The notes beneath the pieces were generated by a model that made no database searches, was not told the origin of the DNA, and saw only the letters and a list, made by a program, of their open reading frames with translations. From Bacteroidota bacterium (lineage in GTDB: Bacteria > Bacteroidota > Bacteroidia > NS11-12g > UBA9320): a DNA stretch of 7,429 nucleotides. A program made the position numbers and the translations under genes. This document shows, piece after piece, positions 1-6,804 of this stretch. Positions within the stretch are counted from its first letter, which is position 1; each line of letters opens with the position of its first letter. Where the stretch lies: positions 1-7,429 of the forward strand of contig DNBZ01000155.1 of NCBI GenBank assembly GCA_003484585.1, written 5' to 3'.

Positions 1-1
1 A

Positions 2-1834
2 CATTCACTAGTGTACGATAGTACTATATATGTTGCGACTCAAAGCGGTGGTCTTTGGAGAAGTACAGATGCAGCTCAAACATTTACAAGAATATATGCT
101 ACAGGCACTCGTATACATGAAATAGAGGTACGAGAAGATAGCATTATTATGATTTCCATTAATGGTTACGGCATAGTAGAAATAAATGAGAGAACTCTCG
201 AAACAAAAAGACTAAACGGAGGCGATTGGCCTACATCCGGTTACAGCAGGGTAAGCTTTGATTATGTCCGTGATCACCCACAAGTAATGTATGCCCAGCT
301 CGCTTCTTCAGATGGCTTTGACATAAATAGTCTCTATAAAACTTCTAATGGCGGTACTACGTGGACTAAACTTACAGATCCCCCGAATAACGTAAGCTAT
401 GCCCAAGCATGGTACTGTTTTAAACTTTCTACCGCTCCTGCTGATACCAATTTTGTAGTAAGTCTATGTGTAGACCCTACTTACTCTAGCGATGGAGGTC
501 AAACTTGGAGGACTATGGCAGATCCACATGCTGACTATCACGAGGTTACTTGGATTAATGACAATGACTTTTTGGTAGGTAATGATGCTGGTGTAAATAG
601 ATTTAAGAAAACTGCGATGACCACTTTTACAGATCTAAATAATGGACTCAACATTACTCAGTTTTATGCCGGGCACTTTTACCCTACAGGCAACTCTGTA
701 GTAGGGGGTACTCAAGATAATGGCACTAGGTTTAGCAATAATGGGTCTCAAAATTTCTCTAATATAAATGGTGGAGATGGATCATTTTGCTCCATAAATC
801 AGCAAAATGATGGGATACGATATGTGTCTTCGCAATACCTGAATATGAGAAGACAAAGTAGTTCTGGAACGAGAAGAATAAGTGATTATATCCGAGCTCA
901 AGTAGGCGGGAATGATGGCGTTTGGTTTATTAATCCGTTTGAAATAAACAATCTAGATGGCGACCAAATCTACGTACCTACACGTGATGAAATTTTTCGC
1001 TCACTAGACGGAGGCGATAGCTGGGTACAACTTACTGAGAATGTACTAGGAGATGCTTTTGCAGTGGGACTTAGCAATAGTGAAGACCCTATAGCCTATA
1101 TAGGTGGGACGGCATCTAGACTATACTACGTGAAAAATGCAGCTAGTGCAGAGCCTGGAGAAGAGGTTCCTATCTGGGGGCAAGGATTTTTACCTGATAG
1201 AAAATTTTTAGGCCATACAATCGGTTGCATAGAAGTAGACCCAAATGATGAAAGCACCATTTATTGTGGACTAACTAATATAGATGAAGATTCAAGAATT
1301 TGGAGAATTAGATATGCTAATAGCGACTCTGCACAATACGACGATATAAGTGCTAACCTACCCCAAAGTATGCCTGTAAACTGGATAGAAATAGACCCAG
1401 ACATGAGTGACCATATCCTTATTGGAACAGACTTTGGGCTATACACTTCTCTTAACGCTGGACAAAGTTGGAATAAAGAGACTCGATTTCCTAATGTACC
1501 AGTAGACCAAATCCGACTACGACACAGCGATAGAAAACTATATATCTATACACATGGCAGGGGAATATGGACCGCTGACTTGCGAGATAATCTTATAGCT
1601 AGCGTGCCTCAAGTAGAATCACCTGCGATAACTGTGTACCCAAATCCTGCAGCTAATAACTTAAATATAAAAGGAGAATTTACTTCGTTAAGTATTTATA
1701 ATATCAAAGGACAAGAAGTGCTACAGAGCAAGAATAGAAGTACAGATATTTCTAGTCTACAAGTGGGCACTTACTTTGTGCAACTGAAAAACAAGCAAAT
1801 TACTACAACTAAAAAGATTATCGTACAGCGATAG
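2..1834 (+). CDS. Secreted Asp-box (BNR/sortilin-like) beta-propeller protein with T9SS C-terminal sorting domain, 5' partial
   Basis: The reading frame is open through the left edge, so the N-terminus and signal peptide are missing; the GTG at base 11 is an ordinary internal valine. Residues below are counted from that codon. Asp-box repeats (S-x-D/N-x-G-x-T/S-W) lie near residues 17-27, 110-118, 158-166, 330-338 and 479-487. The family phrase GGTQDNGT is at 232-239 and the blade-closing phrase YTHGRGIW at 513-520. These mark a VPS10/sortilin- or glycosidase-like beta-propeller. From about residue 541 (VYPNPA) to the end (KKIIVQR) is a type A T9SS sorting domain, normally cleaved after transport across the outer membrane. 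The protein is therefore expected to be surface-attached or released. No catalytic residues can be assigned, and many such propellers are adhesive or of unknown function. The stop lies 5 bp from the stop of the converging acyltransferase gene. Confidence 0.9.
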   Translation, partial: HSLVYDSTIYVATQSGGLWRSTDAAQTFTRIYATGTRIHEIEVREDSIIMISINGYGIVEINERTLETKRLNGGDWPTSGYSRVSFDYVRDHPQVMYAQLASSDGFDINSLYKTSNGGTTWTKLTDPPNNVSYAQAWYCFKLSTAPADTNFVVSLCVDPTYSSDGGQTWRTMADPHADYHEVTWINDNDFLVGNDAGVNRFKKTAMTTFTDLNNGLNITQFYAGHFYPTGNSVVGGTQDNGTRFSNNGSQNFSNINGGDGSFCSINQQNDGIRYVSSQYLNMRRQSSSGTRRISDYIRAQVGGNDGVWFINPFEINNLDGDQIYVPTRDEIFRSLDGGDSWVQLTENVLGDAFAVGLSNSEDPIAYIGGTASRLYYVKNAASAEPGEEVPIWGQGFLPDRKFLGHTIGCIEVDPNDESTIYCGLTNIDEDSRIWRIRYANSDSAQYDDISANLPQSMPVNWIEIDPDMSDHILIGTDFGLYTSLNAGQSWNKETRFPNVPVDQIRLRHSDRKLYIYTHGRGIWTADLRDNLIASVPQVESPAITVYPNPAANNLNIKGEFTSLSIYNIKGQEVLQSKNRSTDISSLQVGTYFVQLKNKQITTTKKIIVQR

Positions 1835-1839
1835 TCAAA

Positions 1840-3105
1840 CTAGCGTAGGGCATCTATTACCTCCTTTCGTTGAGATAATAGTGTGCTTTTAATTTCGTCT
1901 TTTAAGCTTAAGAATTTTAGCTCGGACCAGATGTGCGGCCAAGCATACACTAACCTAAACCAGCAAATAGCACCATACATACCACCTGCGGTAAGCAGTA
2001 CCCACCAATAAGAAGGCAAAACTACTGCAGTAAGTATTGCGACGCCAATAGCAAGTAAAAGCGACTGAATCAGACCTATGCCAGCCTTTACTGCGTCTCG
2101 GAAAACTATATTCTTGTACTTACGTGTTACGAAACGGTCATTCATTTTCCAAAGCACCCACCATATAGCAAATATGGGCAAGCTAAAACCTAAGGTCGCA
2201 ATAGCGACGATAGCTGATAGGTAATCGAAACCTCGGTTACCCACGTTAGAATCTAAAATCCCATTTTCTTTTATCGATTTTTGATAGGTCCGCACCTTAG
2301 ATGCTAACGCTTCGTTCATAGTATTTGCCTTGGCTATGTCTAGCTCCCACCTATCATTTATTTTAAAAGGAATGGATTCATAGTTCTCGTTTACCATCAT
2401 AGTATGTACGAATTCCTTTTCATCCGTAAAATCTCCATTAGTCACCACAAATGTAGCGTCAAAAGCTTCTTTCACTTTGTCGGTCACCATATTAGCAAAT
2501 GCTTTCTCATCTTGCTTTATCATATCCGTATACTCTTTTATGGGTATAGGTTTATGGTAGGTCACGTGTACTGTTTTTTGTAATGTAGGCCAAAAATCTG
2601 TGTAATTGAGCGACGTAGGTACTACGTGTAAATCCATCTCGTAGTTACTTCTTTTTGCCATTTCCACAGCCATTGCTCCTGTTCCTTTTTTCAATGGGAG
2701 TAGTGCCTTGGAGGGATACGCTTCACCTTCTGTAAAAATAAGAATACCGTGGTTTAATTTAAAACGCTCATACAGCTCATCCATGGTTCTAGCATTTCCA
2801 CTTCTGGCCGATTTAGGATCTGCATCTCTAGCTCTAAAAATGGGTAGTATACGCATACTCCGTAGCATATAATTTGCCTTAGGCTTAGCAAAAGCGTCTC
2901 CCCTAGCCAAGGTATATACCCTTCTTCTACTTATATGTTCAAATATAATCCCATCAAAAAATGAATTGGGATGCGTAGAAGCGAGTAAAACGGGCACATC
3001 CTTAGTGAAATTCTCGGTTCCATCAAAATGGATTTTCCTCACCATAACACCCACCGGAAGCCTAAGAGCATTCCTACATAAATGAAACATCCACTCGTTT
3101 ACCAT
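1840..3105 (-). CDS. PlsC-like glycerophospholipid acyltransferase with C-terminal membrane domain
   Basis: This 421-residue protein has an N-terminal PlsC/LPLAT domain (about residues 15-220) that transfers an acyl chain to a glycerolipid acceptor at the inner membrane. Visible motifs are the catalytic histidine and aspartate in THPNSFFD (H45, D51), motif II ILPIFRARD (86-94), motif III FTEGEAY (124-130) and motif IV VVPTSLNY (161-168). The His-Asp spacing is HX5D rather than the classical HX4D. As I recall, yeast Gpt2/Sct1-type glycerol-3-phosphate acyltransferases and their bacterial relatives share this. After a soluble linker (about 225-290) come three hydrophobic stretches near 295-318, 341-364 and 366-388, then a charged tail. 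The ATG lies one base after the dnaG stop, so it is probably co-transcribed with dnaG and translated by coupling. Acceptor and acyl donor cannot be read from sequence; acylation of glycerol-3-phosphate or lysophosphatidate is most likely. Confidence 0.88.
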   Translation of the reverse strand: MVNEWMFHLCRNALRLPVGVMVRKIHFDGTENFTKDVPVLLASTHPNSFFDGIIFEHISRRRVYTLARGDAFAKPKANYMLRSMRILPIFRARDADPKSARSGNARTMDELYERFKLNHGILIFTEGEAYPSKALLPLKKGTGAMAVEMAKRSNYEMDLHVVPTSLNYTDFWPTLQKTVHVTYHKPIPIKEYTDMIKQDEKAFANMVTDKVKEAFDATFVVTNGDFTDEKEFVHTMMVNENYESIPFKINDRWELDIAKANTMNEALASKVRTYQKSIKENGILDSNVGNRGFDYLSAIVAIATLGFSLPIFAIWWVLWKMNDRFVTRKYKNIVFRDAVKAGIGLIQSLLLAIGVAILTAVVLPSYWWVLLTAGGMYGAICWFRLVYAWPHIWSELKFLSLKDEIKSTLLSQRKEVIDALR

Positions 3106-3106
3106 A

Positions 3107-5083
3107 CTATCTTAATATTACTGTTCCTATTTGATCGGTTATTTTTTTTCTTATCTCCTGCAAGTTTGCATGTGCATTTAAGCATATTAAGAGATCTTCT
3201 TCTGACTCTGTCACTTTCATTTCCTCTTGATTTTCTTTCATCAGAATATCAATATGATTCAGCTTTAGATAATTTAGATTTTCAACTACTTTATGCTTGT
3301 AATTGTCTTCATCTGTTTTAACGACTTTTTCAAAATTATCTATCCAGCCATTGCTCAATTTATACTTTGGGCTTATCACCTCTGCTGCTAATTTACTCGT
3401 CTTTACATTTCTAATAAAATAGAGTTCATTCAATACTTTATTCTCTGTAAAATAGTCGTACGCGTCTTTAAATATATCAGAAAACTCTTCTGATACCGGC
3501 CATATCTCGTCTTCTTCTAGTTCTTTAAAAATAAACTGAGCTATGGTATGCTCTTCGTCAAACACACGGTCTGCGTATAAGATGAGGGAGATCAAAAGAT
3601 CTTGCTCTTGGTAATTTTTCTCATCTTTTTGTAATGCTTCTGGCGTATTCTCCTCCGAAAAACTAGGCGAGTAATCCATGTCTGGCATCATGCCATTGGG
3701 CATTTCCGGCTCTATATGGCGTGCTTCTCTCCTATCTTCTCGATCCTTTATCTTGCGGTTTTCGAGTTTAAATTTATTAACCTCATCTATTAATATTCGC
3801 TCTGGAATATCTAGTGATATAGCCGTCTCATTAATAAAAGCTGCTCTTTTTAACGGGTCTGAAATGAATGCTATATTTTCGGCAATAGCACGAGCAGTTT
3901 CTGTCTTCTTTATGGGGTCGTGTTTATTCTCTCCTAGTTTTATCTCTGTAATAAGCTGTATGAAATTTTGTGCTTTCTCAGCTACATACTTCTGAAACTC
4001 AGAAGTTCCTCGTTTCTGTATAAAACTATCTGGATCTTCATCAGCTGGAAAGAGTGCTATTTTTACATTAAGGTCTGCCGCTAGCAAGGTTTTCACATGC
4101 TTCATACTTGCATTTACCCCAGCCACATCACCATCAAAAAGCATAGTAATATTATGAGTGAAACGCTTGAGCAAGCGAGCCTGCTCCTCTGTAAAAGCAG
4201 TACCACTGGCTGCTACCACATTTTCTACTCCGCTTTGGTTTAGGCTTACCACATCCATATAACCCTCTACCAAAAAGACCTCATCTTTTATACGGATGTC
4301 ATTTTTACTTATGCTCAGGCCATATAACTCCTTTCGCTTTTCATAAACTACCGTCTCTGGACTATTGAGATATTTAGGAGCTTTGGTATCTTTTTTTATT
4401 ATTCTCCCACCAAAACCAAGCACTTTGCTGCTTACATTATAAATAGGAAAAACGATACGTTCTATGAAAGTATCTCGCAGATTACTTTCTAGTACGCCTG
4501 CATCGTCATTTATCTTTTTTACTAGCCCTGCATCAAAAAGCTGCAGTGCAGTATATCCATTTTTAAGACCTTCTTGTAGTAGGTGACTTTTATCAGTACC
4601 ACTAAGTCCTATCTGAAACTTATCTATAGTCTGCTGATTAATACCCCTTTCATTCAGATACGGTTTATAGATTACCTTGCCATCTTGGCTATCATTTAGC
4701 CGCTCATAGAAGTGTTTTCTTGCAAACTCTAGACAGGCATATACACCTTCTTTTATACGAGCCTCTTCTTTAAGCTCATTTACATCTATCTGACCTTCTT
4801 CTATCTCTATTTTAAACTTGTCTGCTAAAAGTTTTATGGCTAAAGGATACGAAAGGCCTTCGTGTTCCATTATGAACTGAAAAATATTCCCTCCTTGCCC
4901 ACAACTAAAGCACTTGAAAATGCCCTTGCTAGGCGACACACTCATACTTGCATTTTTATCATCGTGAAATGGGCACAAGCCTTTGTAATTAGCCCCTGCA
5001 CGTTTCAGCGTGACATACTCTCCCACTACTTCCTCTATGGGAGCTACGTCGAAGATTTTGTCTATGATGGCCTGTGGTATCAT
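3107..5083 (-). CDS. dnaG: DNA primase DnaG
   Basis: DnaG synthesises the short RNA primers that start each Okazaki fragment, working with the DnaB helicase. The order of domains is complete. The N-terminal CHC2 zinc-binding domain has ligands C37, H40, C58 and C61 (CPFH and CFSC). The catalytic core includes ERIVFPIYN (208-216), GFGGRI (223-228) and KYLNSPET (237-244). The TOPRIM fold has E273 and D277 in VEGYMD, then D317 and D319 in LFDGDVAG, and DPDSF at 350-354. A charged, methionine-rich linker (about 440-492) leads to a C-terminal domain of mostly helical character that should bind DnaB. At 658 residues it is longer than the E. coli enzyme (581), as I expect for Bacteroidota. The ATG at 5083 precedes the conserved IPQAIIDKI start. 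No key residue is missing. It is the first gene of a minus-strand unit with the acyltransferase. Confidence 0.98.
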   Translation of the reverse strand: MIPQAIIDKIFDVAPIEEVVGEYVTLKRAGANYKGLCPFHDDKNASMSVSPSKGIFKCFSCGQGGNIFQFIMEHEGLSYPLAIKLLADKFKIEIEEGQIDVNELKEEARIKEGVYACLEFARKHFYERLNDSQDGKVIYKPYLNERGINQQTIDKFQIGLSGTDKSHLLQEGLKNGYTALQLFDAGLVKKINDDAGVLESNLRDTFIERIVFPIYNVSSKVLGFGGRIIKKDTKAPKYLNSPETVVYEKRKELYGLSISKNDIRIKDEVFLVEGYMDVVSLNQSGVENVVAASGTAFTEEQARLLKRFTHNITMLFDGDVAGVNASMKHVKTLLAADLNVKIALFPADEDPDSFIQKRGTSEFQKYVAEKAQNFIQLITEIKLGENKHDPIKKTETARAIAENIAFISDPLKRAAFINETAISLDIPERILIDEVNKFKLENRKIKDREDRREARHIEPEMPNGMMPDMDYSPSFSEENTPEALQKDEKNYQEQDLLISLILYADRVFDEEHTIAQFIFKELEEDEIWPVSEEFSDIFKDAYDYFTENKVLNELYFIRNVKTSKLAAEVISPKYKLSNGWIDNFEKVVKTDEDNYKHKVVENLNYLKLNHIDILMKENQEEMKVTESEEDLLICLNAHANLQEIRKKITDQIGTVILR

Positions 5084-5092
5084 TGCGTACTA

Positions 5093-5100
5093 CAAATAAA
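5093..5100 (-). promoter_or_regulatory. Possible -7 promoter element of dnaG (TTTATTTG)
   Basis: Read on the minus strand this octamer matches the Bacteroidota -7 consensus TAnnTTTG except at its second base. It ends 9 nt before the dnaG ATG, which would give a leader of only a few bases. I see no clear -33 TTG at the right distance. A second near match, GATTTTTG on the minus strand at 5155-5162, overlaps the outer end of the inverted repeat and would give a longer leader carrying most of it. Neither is certain. Confidence 0.25.
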
Positions 5101-5111
5101 CGAATTTATCG

Positions 5112-5156
5112 TGTAGGAACACGCCTCTAGAACCTCTTCCTATTCGTGTTCCTACA
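5112..5156. repeat. Perfect 12-bp inverted repeat in the dnaG/amidohydrolase divergent intergenic region
   Basis: The left arm TGTAGGAACACG (5112-5123) and right arm CGTGTTCCTACA (5145-5156) are exact reverse complements, separated by 21 nt. The spacer contains a TCTAGA palindrome (5126-5131), two copies of CCTCT (5124-5128 and 5133-5137) and a second TTCCTA (5137-5142) that could pair with the left arm instead. Neither side is followed by a T-run in the outgoing direction, so it does not look like an intrinsic terminator. It could be an operator serving the two divergent genes, a leader hairpin in the dnaG mRNA, or one copy of a dispersed palindromic repeat. The right arm covers the expected -33 region of the amidohydrolase promoter. 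Confidence 0.8.
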
Positions 5157-5165
5157 AAAATCATT

Positions 5166-5173
5166 TACCTTTG
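5166..5173 (+). promoter_or_regulatory. Bacteroidota-type -7 promoter element (TACCTTTG) of the amidohydrolase gene
   Basis: TACCTTTG is an exact match to the TAnnTTTG -7 element recognised by the primary sigma factor of Bacteroidota. It ends only 4 nt before the ATG at 5178. With the usual distance from -7 element to start site, transcription would begin at or within a few bases of that ATG, giving a leaderless or nearly leaderless mRNA. There is no good TTG -33 element; the region where it should lie (about 5143-5150) is part of the right arm of the inverted repeat. Confidence 0.5.
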
Positions 5174-5177
5174 ACCT

Positions 5178-6401
5178 ATGAATCTATCTGAAAGGATAAA
5201 AAAACTCGCAGAACAACATTTTGATGATTTGGTGGCTACTCGCAGACACCTACACAGTCATCCTGAGCTTAGTTTTGAGGAATATGAAACCACAAAATTC
5301 ATAGCCAATAAATTACAAGAAAATGGATACGACCTACAAGCCATCACAGAAACTGGCGGATACATAGATATAAAAGGAAAGAATCCCAGCAGCAAAATTA
5401 TTGCTCTACGTGGAGACATAGACGCCCTGCCTATCTTAGAGCAAAACCAAGTAGAATATAAGTCTAAAAACGAAGGCAAAATGCACGCCTGTGGTCACGA
5501 TGTACATACTACGTGTCTGCTCGGTGCGGTGCGTATTTTAGATGAATTGAAAGACGAATTTGAAGGAACAGTGCGTTGCATCTTTCAGCCCGGAGAAGAG
5601 AAACTACCCGGGGGTGCGAGCATTATGATAAAGAATGGCGTACTCCAAAATCCCAAAGTAGAAAAAATATTAGGTCAACATGTGATGCCACTTATAGATG
5701 CAGGCAAAGTGGGTTTCCGCTCTGGACTGTATATGGCAAGTGCAGACGAGATCTACATCAGAGTACTAGGCAAAGGAGGACACGGAGCACATCCGCATCA
5801 AAATATAGATCCTGTAGCTATAGCTGCACAAATCATAACACAACTACAAACTGTAGTAAGCAGACACGCCAAGCCGAGCATACCAACGGTACTAAGCATT
5901 GGCAAAGTAATAGCAAACGGGGCTACCAATATAATCCCAGACGAAGTCTATATGGAAGGCACATTCCGCACCTATGACGAAGAGTGGCGTATGCGTGCAC
6001 ACACATTGATCGAAAAAATGTGCAATGACATAGCGGAAGCTCACGGGGCTACCTGTGAAGCTGAAGTACGAAAAGGATATCCTTTCCTCAAAAATGATGA
6101 GGACCTGAGTAATAATGCTCGAATGTGGGCAGTGGAATATCTAGGAGAAGAAAATGTAGAAGACCTGGAAATATGGCCAGCAGGAGAAGATTTTGCTTAC
6201 TACAGTCAAGAAATACCTGCTTGTTTTTATAGACTAGGCACTCGTAATCAAGAGCTTGGAATCACCTCAATGCTACATACTCCTACCTTTGATATAGACG
6301 AGAAAGCACTAAAAGTGGGAAGTGGATTGATGGCGTGGCTGGCTCTGAAAGAGCTCAGCCCCACCCTAAATCCCTCCCCAAAGGATAAGGACCAGTCTTA
6401 A
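5178..6401 (+). CDS. M20-family metal-dependent amidohydrolase (N-acyl-L-amino acid amidohydrolase / hippurate hydrolase-like)
   Basis: This 407-residue cytoplasmic enzyme has no signal peptide and belongs to peptidase family M20 (subfamily D type). Members remove acyl groups from N-acyl amino acids or cleave small peptides using a dinuclear metal centre. By homology the metal ligands are C105 and H107 (HACGHD), E141, H168 (GQHV) and H367 (MLHTPTF); E140 of QPGEE is the likely general base. RRHLHSHPELSFEE (22-35) and RGDIDALP (78-85) are typical of the family. The smaller dimerisation domain runs from about 185 to 295 (GKGGHGAHPHQNIDP at 198-212). The start is fixed by the conserved N-terminal helix directly after the ATG. 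The last ~15 residues (SPTLNPSPKDKDQS) are not part of the fold and seem to come from a repeat. The substrate cannot be told from sequence. The gene begins a plus-strand group with yraN 34 bp downstream. Confidence 0.93.
   Translation: MNLSERIKKLAEQHFDDLVATRRHLHSHPELSFEEYETTKFIANKLQENGYDLQAITETGGYIDIKGKNPSSKIIALRGDIDALPILEQNQVEYKSKNEGKMHACGHDVHTTCLLGAVRILDELKDEFEGTVRCIFQPGEEKLPGGASIMIKNGVLQNPKVEKILGQHVMPLIDAGKVGFRSGLYMASADEIYIRVLGKGGHGAHPHQNIDPVAIAAQIITQLQTVVSRHAKPSIPTVLSIGKVIANGATNIIPDEVYMEGTFRTYDEEWRMRAHTLIEKMCNDIAEAHGATCEAEVRKGYPFLKNDEDLSNNARMWAVEYLGEENVEDLEIWPAGEDFAYYSQEIPACFYRLGTRNQELGITSMLHTPTFDIDEKALKVGSGLMAWLALKELSPTLNPSPKDKDQS
6358..6393. repeat. Probable fragment of a dispersed C-rich repeat forming the 3' end of the amidohydrolase gene
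   Basis: The C-rich stretch GCCCCACCCTAAATCCCTCC (starting at 6358) followed by CCAAAGG differs sharply in composition from the surrounding gene and encodes SPTLNPSPKDKD. From memory, similar C-rich palindromic repeats encoding phrases like PNPSPKGEG are common at gene ends in bacterial genomes, including Bacteroidota. Only part of such an element appears to be present: the expected G-rich complementary half is degenerate (AAGGATAAGG). No second copy occurs in this window, so the repeat status is an inference. Confidence 0.35.
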
Positions 6402-6435
6402 ATCATATGTCGTACATCCTAAATCTACGAACAAC

Positions 6436-6804
6436 GTGAGCCAACACAAACAACAGCTCGGTAAGGAAGGCGAGGAGATAGCCACTGCTCACCTTATCAA
6501 AGAGAAGTATAAGATACTGGCAAGGAACTACAGAAGCGGAAGAGCTGAAATAGACATCGTAGCGATGAAGGATGACCTTATTATCATAGTAGAAGTAAAG
6601 ACTCGTGAAACGGATAAATACGGCAACCCAGAAGAAAGCGTAGGCACTGGTAAAATCAATATGCTAGCTCAAGGGGCAGAAGATTTTATGCTAGACAAAG
6701 ACTTGCATAACAATGTGCGATACGACATTATCTCCATCATCAAAAACCAATATAAGACAGATGTACATCATCTAATAGATGCGTTTTGGCCGGGGTTGTA
6801 TTAG
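6436..6804 (+). CDS. yraN: YraN family (UPF0102) nuclease-fold protein
   Basis: This 122-residue protein matches the UPF0102/YraN family along its length, with the restriction-endonuclease-like core. It has the LGKEGEEIA start (8-16, E14), RNYRSGRAEIDIVA (30-43, with E38 and D40) and the IIVEVKTR strand (50-57, with E53 and K55). Together these give the E...ExD...ExK pattern of PD-(D/E)XK enzymes. GNPEESVGTGKINML (63-77) is the next conserved block. The family is widespread and usually a single-copy housekeeping gene; its cellular role is not firmly established and nuclease activity is inferred from the fold. No in-frame ATG lies upstream and the GTG at 6436 places the conserved block at the usual distance, so a GTG start is chosen. 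No Shine-Dalgarno sequence is visible. It probably shares a transcript with the amidohydrolase, as no terminator lies in the 34-bp gap. Confidence 0.93.
   Translation: MSQHKQQLGKEGEEIATAHLIKEKYKILARNYRSGRAEIDIVAMKDDLIIIVEVKTRETDKYGNPEESVGTGKINMLAQGAEDFMLDKDLHNNVRYDIISIIKNQYKTDVHHLIDAFWPGLY

Noticed and set aside
1261..1446. Minus-strand open frame of 61 codons inside the propeller gene
   Set aside because: Antisense to conserved propeller repeats and without any independent signal.
3082..3321. Plus-strand open frame of 79 codons over the dnaG 3' end and acyltransferase start
   Set aside because: Its Leu/Phe-rich translation is the complement of conserved coding sequence on the other strand; no family features, so a shadow frame.
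3678..3995. Plus-strand open frame of 105 codons inside dnaG
   Set aside because: Antisense to a well-conserved primase; serine/isoleucine-rich low-complexity translation and no recognisable domain.
4862..5116. Plus-strand open frame of 84 codons covering the dnaG start and upstream region
   Set aside because: Antisense to the conserved zinc-binding domain of DnaG; no promoter or family signature.
5112..5156. The inverted repeat as a rho-independent terminator
   Set aside because: No T-run follows the stem in either direction (AAAAATC on the plus side, CGATAAATT on the minus side), and it lies upstream of both divergent genes rather than after one.
5112..5156. The inverted repeat as an insertion-sequence end or CRISPR repeat
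   Set aside because: No transposase, no flanking duplication, and only one pair of arms with no repeated array.
5258..5479. Minus-strand open frame of 73 codons inside the amidohydrolase gene
   Set aside because: Antisense to the conserved RGDIDALP and N-terminal helix region; no start-site support.
5576..5977. Plus-strand open frame of 133 codons overlapping the amidohydrolase in another frame
   Set aside because: The translation is rich in Arg, Thr and Ser, as out-of-frame reading of this gene would give, while the overlapped frame carries all M20 metal ligands.
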